Source: Diorhabda sublineata | Taxonomy: Eukaryota > Arthropoda > Insecta > Coleoptera > Chrysomelidae | DNA length: 64,000 nucleotides | Assembly (NCBI RefSeq): GCF_026230105.1 | Contig: NC_079475.1 | Span: forward strand, 11,114,125-11,178,124 | Direction: 5' to 3' | In this document: in pieces, positions 24,241 to 35,573 of the stretch | Position numbering within the stretch: position 1 is the stretch's first letter | Layout of the letters: each line of letters opens with the position of its first letter | Notes under the pieces: generated by a model | The model's database searches: none | The model's input: only the letters and a program-made list of their open reading frames with translations | What the model was told of the DNA's origin: nothing | Made by a program: the position numbers and the translations under genes

Positions 24241-25199
24241 CACCGTGTGTGCTAGTCCAGGTAAAATCTTCTTAAGCTCACATATTCCATTGCTATAGTC
24301 ATTTGCTGGAACTTTACTTGTTCTAGCGACGCTTGGTGTATTTTCCACGACTTTGCAGAAGTCACGCGACGGTTGCCTTTTACATTTACGTAGTACTCTG
24401 CAGTATTCCGTTTTCTACGCAGTTTTGTTTTCCATTTTCCTGAAGATAGACCTTTTGTAGGTAGGTTAAAGCTACTTCGAACTTCATCCCCTGCAGATCC
24501 TCGTCAATCATTGCTTTTGGTTGAGGTTCACTTTGGTGATAAATCAACCTACCAAAGTTTCCAGATATACCTTTGGTTTTATTATCTAGAACTCCACGAT
24601 ATTTTCTTTCATAAATCTCAAAGTAGCCACATCGGTTGTAACCTTAGAGTAATGGAAATTTATTTGAAAGCATTTATTGACGTTCATTTCTGATCCACGT
24701 CGGTGCTTTTAGGGTTTTCCCTCGTTCTTCGGGAAAGGCAAGATATTCGCTCCCGGCGTCGACATCCACATTTCATTTCACCGAATAATTCGACTTGGAA
24801 GAAAATAGTGTGTTTTCAAAGCAAGAAAAACTCGCCTATTTTGAGGAGTATTCTGTAGATATACCACCAAGCCCCAGAAAGTCTGTCAAATTCAATAGAA
24901 ATTAAAATGGGATATCTTGATGATAATCCTTGACTCGGGCCTGAATTCTCTGTAGGAAAGGCGAGTGATCAAAAATTTTCCGCGACTATCATCTTTTTGC
25001 CTGCGTTATTATTTGTAATATTCACTTCATAGTTTAGAAGACTTCATGTATTCCATTGAAATTCCGAACTTTGCCCACTTAACAGGAAATCCGGGCTGAT
25101 ATTTCAATTTTAAATGAAATAATCACAACTAGCATATTCGTCAAATATTAAAAATAGTTATTGTTATCTATTCAATGAGAGAAAAAATATTTCTCATAA
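24241..25199. other. No recognised gene
   Basis: Likely continuation of old repeat sequence. A 60-codon plus-strand frame (24511-24693) matches nothing I recognise. Confidence 0.4.
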
Positions 25200-25800
25200 T
25201 TTTTAATGTTCCACAATGCTCCAAGTGGCGATTTATAGATTCCTTGAATTAGTCCAATGGTACTCATTATCCACCGTTTGACCCTCTGGAATGAATTCAT
25301 ATTGAACAAAATCTGAACAAACAATGAGTATCAACTTTTGGTACGATACGTTTGATTAATGAATAGTTTTTAGCTACATTGCTAAGCATTTCTTTTGATA
25401 CCTTTACGACGTTATTTTTGCTAAAGATTCAGGTCTTTTTGTACGAGCCTAGCATCAACACGATTCATACCCAAAATATTGACCGAAATAAATTGAGAAA
25501 ATCGGTAAGAAATATTGAGAGCCTCAGCCATATCACGGAACGATGATTTTAAAGCACCATTTCTTAAACTTTTTTGATGTTATCGTCGTTAACAGAGGTG
25601 GATGGGCGACTCGTCGACTTCCGACCTTCACTGAATGCTTTGTGCCAAGCAGATATTTGCGTTAGCGATAAATTAGATTCAACAAAAGACTTGCAACGAT
25701 TCCATAGCCTTGATTCAATTAAAAACACATAAGTTCAAGCAAACTCTTTTTTTGAATTTTTTCTATAGACGATATCGCCAGAAAAACTTTCCGCGTCGTA
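25200..25800 (-). pseudogene. Decayed mariner transposase (N-terminal two-thirds)
   Basis: The minus strand reads SLTQISAWHKAFSEGRKSTS followed by RPSTSVNDDNIKKV (helix-turn-helix and linker, about 25600-25690). It continues SFRDMAEALNISYRFSQFIS, NILGMNRVDARLVQKDLNLL, VSKEMLSNVAKNYSLIKRI and FIPEGQTVDNEYHW (about 25260). These are collinear with mariner transposases of the irritans/cecropia type. Several frameshifts are needed. The Harbinger-like MITE at 25813 sits just outside the 5' end. Confidence 0.75.
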
Positions 25801-25812
25801 AGCACACACTAA

Positions 25813-26218
25813 AGGCCGATTCATAAACTTGACTTTACGTTTGCGCGTGACGTTTGACGTCTATTTACCCTATTCATAAACTTGACGTTTCTGCCGTTAA
25901 CCTAAAAATTTTGTTATCTTTTTTGACGTATGTACTGCTTTTTGTTTTCGTGATATTTCTGTGGTTTTGTCTGTGTCTCGGTATTTATGGACGATATTAT
26001 CGAAAATAACGAAGAGTTTTTCTATAGCTACCAAAGCTGCTACAAACTGCCGAGAACAAAAAAAAGATAAAATTCGTTTACGTTTTTTTATTTATGTCAT
26101 CAACGGCAGACGGCGACGTCAAACTGCAACTATGAATGGTCTTATGCATTCCAATGTTTTTATTTTCTTATCAGCAAACGGCAACGGTAAACGGAAAGTT
26201 AAGTTTGTGAACCGGCCT
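25813..26218. mobile_element. Harbinger-like MITE with TAA target duplication
   Basis: A 406-bp element has imperfect terminal inverted repeats of about 35 bp, beginning AGGCCGATTCATAAACTTGA on the left and AGGCCGGTTCACAAACTTAA on the inverted right end. It is flanked by TAA on both sides (25810-25812 and 26219-26221). TWA-type 3-bp duplications are characteristic of PIF/Harbinger elements. There is no transposase inside. Short internal inverted patches such as GACGTTT recur. Confidence 0.75.
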
Positions 26219-26255
26219 TAATTGAGATATGATGTTCATACTTCTCACGAACATC

Positions 26256-26904
26256 AAAAACTTTTAACTAAAAACTACTAATTATTATAAATATTAATAT
26301 TGAAAACACAATTTGTGGTATTCTCTAGACTAGTAAGAATTGCCGGCCCAGTGGAGTTATTTGGTTTCAACTGGAAGGTAGATGTCGTCGGTGAGGATGG
26401 CATCGGTTGCAGGTCGCATAAAGATGACGGTGACGGCAACAGTTTTAAGTCATTTGTAGAACAGAGAAACTTCTTACCATCGAATAGTGGGACCATAATG
26501 TATTAGATTTCAAAACCTTACTTGAGTCTGAAAAATACGCCAGAAATATCTCTTCCTTATAAGTTTTGGCCCCTTTCTCCTTATACCATGTTCAAAATGG
26601 CTTCGGGAATTTCTTCGTCGGATGAATCCATTAATATTATTATATCGGATCCGGTTTAATGTGATTTAATTTAGAAGAAGATTGTTCTTATTCGGTCACT
26701 TCCAAGACGTTTTGAACAACTTTGACGTTTTAGTAACAATTACACGCTTGGGTTGTCGTAGCAACTGATATCAAACCCGGGTGATTTAATAGTTGTTTCT
26801 CCTTTGAAGAATGTCACTTTCCCGCACTAGTGCGGGAAAGTGACACTTTCAAAACTAAAATGCGTGCGGGAAAGTGGATTAAAACGCACGGTCGTAGAAA
26901 AAAT
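26256..26904. mobile_element. Non-autonomous element, copy 2 (CGACCGT family)
   Basis: Second copy of the family at 1589-2069. It shares 26256-26423 and 26818-26904 with that copy and carries about 390 bp of private middle sequence. It ends in ACGGTCGTAGAAAAAA. The left terminal repeat is missing, so this copy is truncated. It contains a perfect 32-bp palindrome at 26813-26844. The minus strand has a 72-codon open frame (26278-26496) ending NCVFNINIYNN with a protein-like composition; it may be the C-terminal remnant of the parent element's protein. Confidence 0.6.
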
Positions 26905-27309
26905 TAGTATCGATTCTATTTACTCGTTCATGTCAAATTTGACACCACTGTCTTCAGCTACTTGTTATGAAATTTTCTGATAGTTTCAAGCAGGGTTTGC
27001 AGCTGAAATTAACGACTACAAGAATCAGTCAAACGCGGTAAATCCAGGGCCGAATTAATAGAGGGACACTAATTAAAATATACCCTGTATTAAATTTTAT
27101 TTCCCAATAACAACGATATTCGTTAGAAAATATGCATAAAACATTATTATAAATTTCGTCCCAATCTTAGAGACACTTTATTGAACAACAAAAGTAGAAG
27201 GTTTGCTCAAAGGTCATTGATTCTTCCTCTGAATCATCTTATGTTTGCCATGAGTAGATAATAATTCTATAACCACCCTTTTGTAAATTGATGTAGTTTT
27301 CATTTCGAT
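26905..27309. other. No gene; possible 5' part of mariner relic
   Basis: AT-rich sequence upstream of the first recognisable mariner segment. Nothing else seen. Confidence 0.4.
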
Positions 27310-27814
27310 AAATAAATGGAATCCAAAACGTAAAAGGCAGTGGATCTCCAAATGAATCACCACGAAGTACTGCGAAACCAGGTGGACATCTCTAAAAAGC
27401 TCTTATTTTGTGTTTGGTAGAGTTTACGCAAAATTATCCATTTTTTAGTGTGGAAACTTGGAGAAACTGTTAATTTAGAGCTTCATTAAGAACAATTACA
27501 TCGAGTAAATCGAAAATTATCCTGAGATTGCAACAGTTATTATTCTGCAGCACGACAAAGCAAGAAGATACGATATGAATTGGAATTGGAGCTGCTGCTT
27601 TCTCCACCATAATATGGAAACTCCGATTTCCATTTATTCTGATCGCTGTAGCACTTTCTTGGTGGTAAAAGATTTGAAAGTTTGGATGATGTTCAAAATG
27701 TCATCTCTAGATATTTTACTCTAAAACAAATTGATATTTATTGGTCTGGCATTGAAAATTTTCACACTAGAGTGCAAAATGAAGTTGATAATGAAGGTAA
27801 TTACATTATTGATT
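27310..27814 (+). pseudogene. Decayed mariner transposase, founder of the 92-bp array
   Basis: The plus strand gives NPKRKRQWIS (about 27320) and LGETVNLELH (about 27465). VIILQHDKARRYD (about 27540) corresponds to the L-Q-H-D-N-A-R-P-H second catalytic block. Next are GGKRFESLDDVQNVISRYFT (about 27661-27720) and IYWSGIENFHTRVQNEVDNE, ending GNYIID and a TAA stop (about 27806). These are collinear with the C-terminal half of mariner transposases. Several frame breaks are present. The last ~90 bp plus the stop form unit 1 of the tandem array. Confidence 0.82.
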
Positions 27815-30800
27815 AAAACAAATGGATATTTATTGGTCTGGCATTGAAAATTTTCACACTAGGTGGCAAAATAAAGTTGATAACGAAGGTAATTACATTA
27901 TTGATTAAAACAAATGGATATTTATTGGTCTGGCATTGAAAATTTTCACACTAGAGTGCAAAATGAAGTTGATAATGAAGGTAATTACATTATTGATTAA
28001 AACAAATGGATATTTATTGGTCTGGCATTGAAAATTTTCACACTAGATGGCAAAATAAAGTTGATAACGAAGGTAATTACATTATTGATTAAAACAAATG
28101 GATATTTATTGGTCTGGCATTGAAAATTTTTACACTAGATGGCAAAATAAAGTTGATAACGAAGGTAATTACATTATTGATTAAAACAAATGGATATTTA
28201 TTGGTCTGGCATTGAAAATTTTCACACTAGAGTGCAAAATGAAGTTGATAATGAAGGTAATTACATTATTGATTAAAACAAATGGATATTTATTGGTCTG
28301 GCATTGAAAATTTTCACACTAGATGGCAAAATAAAGTTGATAACGAAGGTAATTACATTATTGATTAAAACAAATGGATATTTATTGGTCTGGCATTGAA
28401 AATTTTCACACTAGAGTGCAAAATGAAGTTGATAATGAAGGTAATTACATTATTGATTAAAACAAATGGATATTTATTGGTCTGGCATTGAAAATTTTCA
28501 CACTAGATGGCAAAATAAAGTTGATAACGAAGGTAATTACATTATTGATTAAAACAAATGGATATTTATTGGTCTGGCATTGAAAATTTTTACACTAGAT
28601 GGCAAAATAAAGTTGATAACGAAGGTAATTACATTATTGATTAAAACAAATGGATATTTATTGGTCTGGCATTGAAAATTTTCACACTAGAGTGCAAAAT
28701 GAAGTTGATAATGAAGGTAATTACATTATTGATTAAAACAAATGGATATTTATTGGTCTGGCATTGAAAATTTTCACACTAGATGGCAAAATAAAGTTGA
28801 TAACGAAGGTAATTACATTATTGATTAAAACAAATGGATATTTATTGGTCTGGCATTGAAAATTTTCACACTAGATGGCAAAATAAAGTTGATAACGAAG
28901 GTAATTACATTATTGATTAAAACAAATGGATATTTATTGGTCTGGCATTGAAAATTTTCACACTAGATGGCAAAATAAAGTTGATAACGAAGGTAATTAC
29001 ATTATTGATTAAAACAAATGGATATTTATTGGTCTGGCATTGAAAATTTTCACACTAGAGTGCAAAATGAAGTTGATAATGAAGGTAATTACATTATTGA
29101 TTAAAACAAATGGATATTTATTGGTCTGGCATTGAAAATTTTCACACTAGGTGGCAAAATAAAGTTGATAACGAAGGTAATTACATTATTGATTAAAACA
29201 AATGGATATTTATTGGTCTGGCATTGAAAATTTTCACACTAGAGTGCAAAATGAAGTTGATAATGAAGGTAATTACATTATTGATTAAAACAAATGGATA
29301 TTTATTGGTCTGGCATTGAAAATTTTCACACTAGATGGCAAAATAAAGTTGATAACGAAGGTAATTACATTATTGATTAAAACAAATGGATATTTATTGG
29401 TCTGGCATTGAAAATTTTCACACTAGAGTGCAAAATGAAGTTGATAATGAAGGTAATTACATTATTGATTAAAACAAATGGATATTTATTGGTCTGGCAT
29501 TGAAAATTTTCACACTAGATGGCAAAATAAAGTTGATAACGAAGGTAATTACATTATTGATTAAAACAAATGGATATTTATTGGTCTGGCATTGAAAATT
29601 TTTACACTAGATGGCAAAATAAAGTTGATAACGAAGGTAATTACATTATTGATTAAAACAAATGGATATTTATTGGTCTGGCATTGAAAATTTTCACACT
29701 AGAGTGCAAAATGAAGTTGATAATGAAGGTAATTACATTATTGATTAAAACAAATGGATATTTATTGGTCTGGCATTGAAAATTTTCACACTAGATGGCA
29801 AAATAAAGTTGATAACGAAGGTAATTACATTATTGATTAAAACAAATGGATATTTATTGGTCTGGCATTGAAAATTTTCACACTAGAGTGCAAAATGAAG
29901 TTGATAACGAAGGTAATTACATTATTGATTAAAACAAATGGATATTTATTGGTCTGGCATTGAAAATTTTCACACTAGAGTGCAAAATGAAGTTGATAAT
30001 GAAGGTAATTACATTATTGATTAAAACAAATGGATATTTATTGGTCTGGCATTGAAAATTTTCACACTAGATGGCAAAATAAAGTTGATAACGAAGGTAA
30101 TTACATTATTGATTAAAACAAATGGATATTTATTGGTCTGGCATTGAAAATTTTCACACTAGATGGCAAAATAAAGTTGATAACGAAGGTAATTACATTA
30201 TTGATTAAAACAAATGGATATTTATTGGTCTGGCATTGAAAATTTTCACACTAGATGGCAAAATAAAGTTGATAACGAAGGTAATTACATTATTGATTAA
30301 AACAAATGGATATTTATTGGTCTGGCATTGAAAATTTTCACACTAGATGGCAAAATAAAGTTGATAACGAAGGTAATTACATTATTGATTAAAACAAATG
30401 GATATTTATTGGTCTGGCATTGAAAATTTTCACACTAGATGGCAAAATAAAGTTGATAACGAAGGTAATTACATTATTGATTAAAACAAATGGATATTTA
30501 TTGGTCTGGCATTGAAAATTTTCACACTAGAGTGCAAAATGAAGTTGATAATGAAGGTAATTACATTATTGATTAAAACAAATGGATATTTATTGGTCTG
30601 GCATTGAAAATTTTCACACTAGATGGCAAAATAAAGTTGATAACGAAGGTAATTACATTATTGATTAAAACAAATGGATATTTATTGGTCTGGCATTGAA
30701 AATTTTTACACTAGATGGCAAAATAAAGTTGATAACGAAGGTAATTACATTATTGATTAAAACAAATGGATATTTATTAGTCTGGCATGGAAAATTTTCA

Positions 30801-31402
30801 CACTACAGTGCAAAATGAAGTTGATAATGAAGGTAATTACATTATTGATTAAAACAAATTGATATTTATTGGTCTGGCATTGAAAATTTTCACACTAGAG
30901 TGCAAAATGAAGTTGATAATGAAGGTAATTACATTATTGATTAAAACAAATGGATATTTATTGGTCTGGCATTGAAAATTTTCACACTAGAGTGCAAAAT
31001 GAAGTTGATAATGAAGGTAATTACATTATTGATTAAAACAAATGGATATTTATTGGTCTGGCATTGAAAATTTTCACACTAGGTGGCAAAATAAAGTTGA
31101 TAACGAAGGTAATTACATTATTGATTAAAACAAATGGATATTTATTGGTCTGGCATTGAAAATTTTCACACTAGAGTGCAAAATGAAGTTGATAATGAAG
31201 GTAATTACATTATTGATTAAAACAAATGGATATTTATTGGTCTGGCATTGAAAATTTTCACACTAGATGGCAAAATAAAGTTGATAACGAAGGTAATTAC
31301 ATTATTGATTAAAACAAATGGATATTTATTGGTCTGGCATTGAAAATTTCCACACTAGATGGCAAAATAAAGTTGATAACGAAAGTGATTACATTATTGA
31401 TT
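27723..31402. repeat. 40-copy, 92-bp tandem satellite from a mariner 3' end
   Basis: Exactly 40 tandem units of 92 bp fill the interval without a single length change. Each unit starts AAAACAAATGGATATTTATT and ends in ACATTATTGATT. Unit 1 is the C-terminal coding end of the upstream mariner transposase. Units fall into two main types: AGAGTGCAAAATGAAG...GATAAT and AGATGGCAAAATAAAG...GATAAC. Minor variants are AGGTGG (units 2, 16, 37) and TTTTTACAC (units 5, 10, 21, 33), and unit 24 is a hybrid. Units 34 and 40 at the distal end carry the most private changes. Because 92 is not a multiple of 3, no frame crosses units. Confidence 0.97.
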
Positions 31403-32211
31403 AAAAAATAAAAAGTTGTTGAAAATTGTTGGCAAAAAAACGTCCATAGTTAATAAATTTGAAAAAACCGCTTTATTGTAGCCTCTCTTTAATCGAAGGT
31501 ATGTATGGATTACCTAATTAAAATAACTGACATCATACTTATGGCGCCATAAGCCGGATTTCAAACCCGATATCGAAGACCTATAAAAAAATCTACTCTT
31601 AAAAAATTTGAAATCATTAAATTCCAGTTGGTTACAGTGAACTTTATTATTTATAGGTTGTTGTGCGAGATAAAAAATACGGAAGTGCGAATAATAATTA
31701 ACCTCCGGCAAATTATCGCGCCGAGAACATTTTCAGAGTGATTGTTAGAAAGGATTCCGACGCCTTCCCTGTCTAAGAAATGAATTTTTACATTATCATT
31801 CATTAAAAGTTTTACAATCATTTTTATAATAGATTTTCGGTTATTTTTATCAAGTATTCGAGAATTTCAAATTTGTTCAGATTATAGTTCTTCCAATATC
31901 AAATGCAGATTATAAAAACTTATATAAAACCCTTATCGACCATATTGTTTGATCTACCATAGGCGTAGACACCTCATTTTATAAATTTGTTATTTTTATA
32001 AATACTACTTTGAAAAATATGTCTTATGCGAGAAATTATTCGTTAAAAGTCAAATAGACGAGTAAAATGTAATTGCCTGTAAGAGAGTTTGGTTTAAACA
32101 GGGTACCAGACGTAAACTGAATCCTTTTCATCTCCCATTCGTTGTTTTTTCTGGAAAACGAAATTTCAAAGCAAAAACAAAAGAAAAAAACATTTCAATT
32201 CCAAAGTATCT
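31403..32211. other. Flank of the satellite, no recognised gene
   Basis: The first bases probably continue the mariner 3' untranslated end. The rest is unclassified. A 65-codon minus-strand frame (31514-31711) resembles no family I know. Confidence 0.4.
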
Positions 32212-32472
32212 TTATAAATAATAATGGTAGTCAGAATCGTCTGAATTAGAGTCATAATTTGATTGAATTATGAAGGGCAGTAAAGAGAGTGATATCACAT
32301 ACTCATCTTCTTCTTTGATAACATGTTCAACGCAGTTTTTCCAAAGCTCTGGCGATCTGCTGCTTGAAATTTCTTTATGAGTTCTACAACTCAGTTCTGG
32401 AGACTGATTATTAACTATATAGGGTTTGAGATGAAATGGTTTGGTGCATGCAATATCATGGCAAAACCACAA
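32212..32472 (-). pseudogene. Possible DDE transposase C-terminal tail
   Basis: An 86-codon minus-strand frame contains SPELWKNCVEHVIKEEDEYV followed by an acidic Ser/Asp tail, SNSDDSDYHYYL. The W-x-x-C-x-x-H-V...E-E-x-x-Y pattern with a Ser/Asp-rich end is common at the C-terminus of insect Tc1/mariner-like DDE proteins. No catalytic domain is present. The assignment is from this pattern only. Confidence 0.4.
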
Positions 32473-32699
32473 CCAAACTTTTCACAATAATATACACTTC
32501 TACTTAATAAGAGATAATTGAACGTTTTTGACAATTAATTTACTAATTACTAGTCATCAAAATAGAGAAGTTTCGACACATTTCTGATATTTAATGTGAA
32601 ATTACAAATATCGGTATAGGCGGGATCCAGACATCCTTTTTTCCTTTGATTGTTGACTCAATGACGTTAGTCATCACCTTTTTCACAGCCAGTTGATTA

Positions 32700-33110
32700 A
32701 TGTTACGCAGCATGATGACAACTGTAAATTGTGAGGTTTTAATCCAGGCATTTCCAGTTAATTTAAAAACTCCGTGGGATAGTTGATTACGTTATCTTGA
32801 TTGAAAACGATATCGACTGATTTGAAGGAAACCAACTGTCCCGGAAGAAAATTTTGAATGGTCGCATTGAGATCCTCGGCATCTTTAATTTTCGCCGCCA
32901 ATATTGCTCGTTCACTCAGCCAATTATGGTTATTCAACTGTTGCGCTATATCTGGAAAAAACACGCTGAATAAGCTCCTGTTTTGAGTCTGTGATGTCAT
33001 TGAAATCTGTGGGTAATGTGATGAGTCCGGTCTAGGATTATTTCCAATGTCTAACAACTGTTTCGCAAAACATTTTCTGGTTTATCTTGTTTCAAAACTA
33101 CTCGCGTGTT
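32700..33110 (-). pseudogene. Helitron-type Pif1-like helicase fragment
   Basis: The minus-strand frame 33057-32758 includes WLSERAILAAKIKDAEDLNA, LPGQLVSFKSVDIV and DNVINYPTEFLN. After a stop and shift, GLKPHNLQL follows at about 32735. This is the order of the C-terminal part of Pif1-family helicases from insect Helitrons (WLAERAILAxKN ... LPG ... Y-x-S-x-D ... YPxEFLN ... PPHxLxLK). Rep/HUH and ATPase motifs are absent. The fragment is dead, and no Helitron 3' hairpin was identified. Confidence 0.75.
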
Positions 33111-33439
33111 AGCAGTAAAGTGTCACTATCACAAAAAATCAACAAAAACTAGAGCACATAACTTGAAATGTCAATATCACAAAGAATCATCGAAGTAAAG
33201 AAAGTTCTCTCGCAAATAACGGTGATCGTTACTCACAGAGATAGAAGAATGAATTGTTTGTCTGAGGTATCGATTGACATGGAGGATGGATCGACATATT
33301 AGTTGGTTATCAACTGTCAAATATTATTGTTGCGTTCAGAAATTTAATTTGTAACAAAACATCAAGGAAAACCAAAATTGTTTTTATTTAATACCCAGCA
33401 TTTTCATATTTATTCACCTTTTAAACTTTCTCTGGACTT
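33111..33439. other. No recognised gene
   Basis: AT-rich flank of the helicase fragment. Nothing recognised. Confidence 0.35.
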
Positions 33440-33535
33440 GCACAAATAATTCAAGACCAGAATTAGCCAAATCGGTCCAGCCGTTGTCGATTTTTAGACT
33501 AACGAACAGCAATTCATTTTTATATATATTGTAGG
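33440..33535 (+). repeat. LINE/SINE 3'-tail-like repeat
   Basis: The words CCAAATCGGTCCAGCCGTTG and AGACTAACGAACAGCAATTC, followed by TTTTTATATATAT, resemble the 3' tail of RTE-type LINEs and derived SINEs that end in short TA-rich repeats. Only the tail is visible. Recalled by pattern, not by search. Confidence 0.4.
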
Positions 33536-34139
33536 TGGTAAAACCGCTGGTTCATATCCTGGATTATTATTTAAAATATGAGGATATACTATACGAGTTA
33601 ATATTTTAATCCCTACCTCCACCGAGCTAACTACAAACGTATCAATCGCCTAGAAATGCGGATTTCCTCATTGCTGATCACGTACGCCAATGATTAAATA
33701 TTAAATTGTTTTAACACAATCAAAAGTTATACTCCCTCATTTCATAATCTGAATGTACCATATATGAAGGTGGACGTTCATTTTTGAAACTGCTACACGT
33801 CTCATTTTTAATTATTCATTATTTTGAGAACCACAAACGGAATATTTCTTGGAAATTGAAACACTTATACATTTAATCAAACGTATTGTTAGCTGAAGAG
33901 CTGTGTGAATTTTCAATTTAAAAAGCTAATCTGGTATGAAAAAATATTTCATTTTCCAACATCATCTGCATATAATCTAAAGACTTTTAATTTTTTTCAA
34001 ACCATCTATAGAATAATCTTTCGGAAACTATGTGTCTGTAACTTTTCATTTATCTTAAATCTCTTTCCACCAAATTACTTTTTTATCACACTTTAATAAA
34101 CTCACTCTGTTTATAATTAACGTATTGGTTTGAAATTTC
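33536..34139. other. No recognised gene
   Basis: AT-rich sequence with one 63-codon plus-strand frame (33905-34096) of low-complexity composition. Confidence 0.35.
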
Positions 34140-34830
34140 TCATATTATCTCGCTTTTGGTGAAAATACATGCTTCAATCGAATCCATGCGAATTTTTCAC
34201 TGTTCAAAACAGCGCAGGAAGTAATTTTCTGTCAGCTCCTTCACAAGGCGCGCTGCTTTTTACTTTACAGCTTTAACAGACTCAAATCTTGTTCCTTTTA
34301 ATGAAAATTTGACCTTATGAAAGAGGTAGAAGTCACACGGTATAAGATCCGGCGAATAAGTTGGGTGGTCTTACACTGAGACGTTGGTTAGTCAGTATAT
34401 GGTTAGAAACCCCTTGACGGACAGTGCGGAAAAAGGCACCATACACTTTTCGAATATTAAAATTTTTATGTAAAATTTGCCGCAGAGATTCAGTAATCGC
34501 ACAAATACTCAACTAATGATCAAATCCAATACGATCACCGATTTTTTCGATATTTTTGACGTGGAAAGACGACCCGAACGTGAATCATCTTCAATATTTC
34601 CTCGGCCATCTTGAAAACGCTTAAACCAACCGAAAACGCGTGGACGCGTCAAACATTCATTACCATTCACTTTTTTCGATAAATTATAAGTTCCAGTTGC
34701 TGTTTGTTTAAGTTTCATGTGAAATTTAATAACAATCCAATGCTCTCTTTCTACATCGATTGTTTTTACGACAAAATAAAGAATAGCCTCTATACAAACG
34801 AGGTCCACGGCTACACTGGTTTGTCTACAG
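34140..34830 (-). pseudogene. Decayed mariner transposase with internal deletion
   Basis: The minus strand opens with NIKFHMKL-like and TATGTYNLSKKVNGNECLTR, then PRVFGWFKRFQDGRGNIEDD and SRSGRLSTSK (about 34560-34760). This is the mariner N-terminal helix-turn-helix and linker. It then jumps to CDFYLFHKVKFSLKGTRFES and KELTENYFLRCFEQWKIRMD (about 34170-34330), the part around and after the third catalytic Asp. The middle of the protein with the first two Asp residues is missing. Confidence 0.78.
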
Positions 34831-35573
34831 ACACGGAATACATCGCATTCGATAGAATAGGCTTCTGGCTAAACAGATGACAGTCGTTAACTTTAGCGAG
34901 TTTCCACTTAGTATCCACCCCTCGTGAAGCTTTTAAGTTAAAGCTTGAAATGTTACTATTAGATGATACTACGAGAAACAAAAAAGATTTATAATTTCAC
35001 CAATAGATGGCGTTACTAATTTCAAAGTTTCATCTCTCAGGCGGACTCACGCTCCTTTTAACAACCCAGGAATGCCCCTGCAGAGAAATTTTTTTCCTTT
35101 GTCGGGGCTAATCTTAAAATGTAGTTTATCCCACTTATCCCGCCGATCGAGTCTCTTTCTCTCTCTCTCTCTCAAATGACAACAGAAACGTGGCGAAACT
35201 AACCATTTTATATTATAATTTGCGTAGATTATATAGTTCCATTTCGTTCCATTATAATATTTTAAAAAATGTCTACTCCATCTCTATTTGTAATTGGAGG
35301 GGGGAACACACAACAGAATGTGATTTTTATTTCTCAGTTGTCACATTTATCAAATGATAACCGGTTAGATAAGACGGGAAGCTGAAAATTTTTTTATCAG
35401 TGTACAATGCAAATAAGTGTGAAGTGATTAGATCGTGCATACTTTTTATGTGCGTTAGTATACTTAAGTGTAAAAATTATTTGTAAAAACAAAATATAAA
35501 CTAAATTTTCACAGGTATTAAGTAAAACATAGAAAATTGATTATTCTTCATTAAAATTATTCATGGTGTAAAA
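34831..35573. other. No recognised gene
   Basis: Contains a (CT)n run at about 35152-35174. Otherwise unclassified AT-rich sequence. Confidence 0.4.

Noticed and set aside
27723..31402. CRISPR-like array
   Set aside because: Units are contiguous with no unique spacers, the genome is eukaryotic, and unit 1 is mariner coding sequence.
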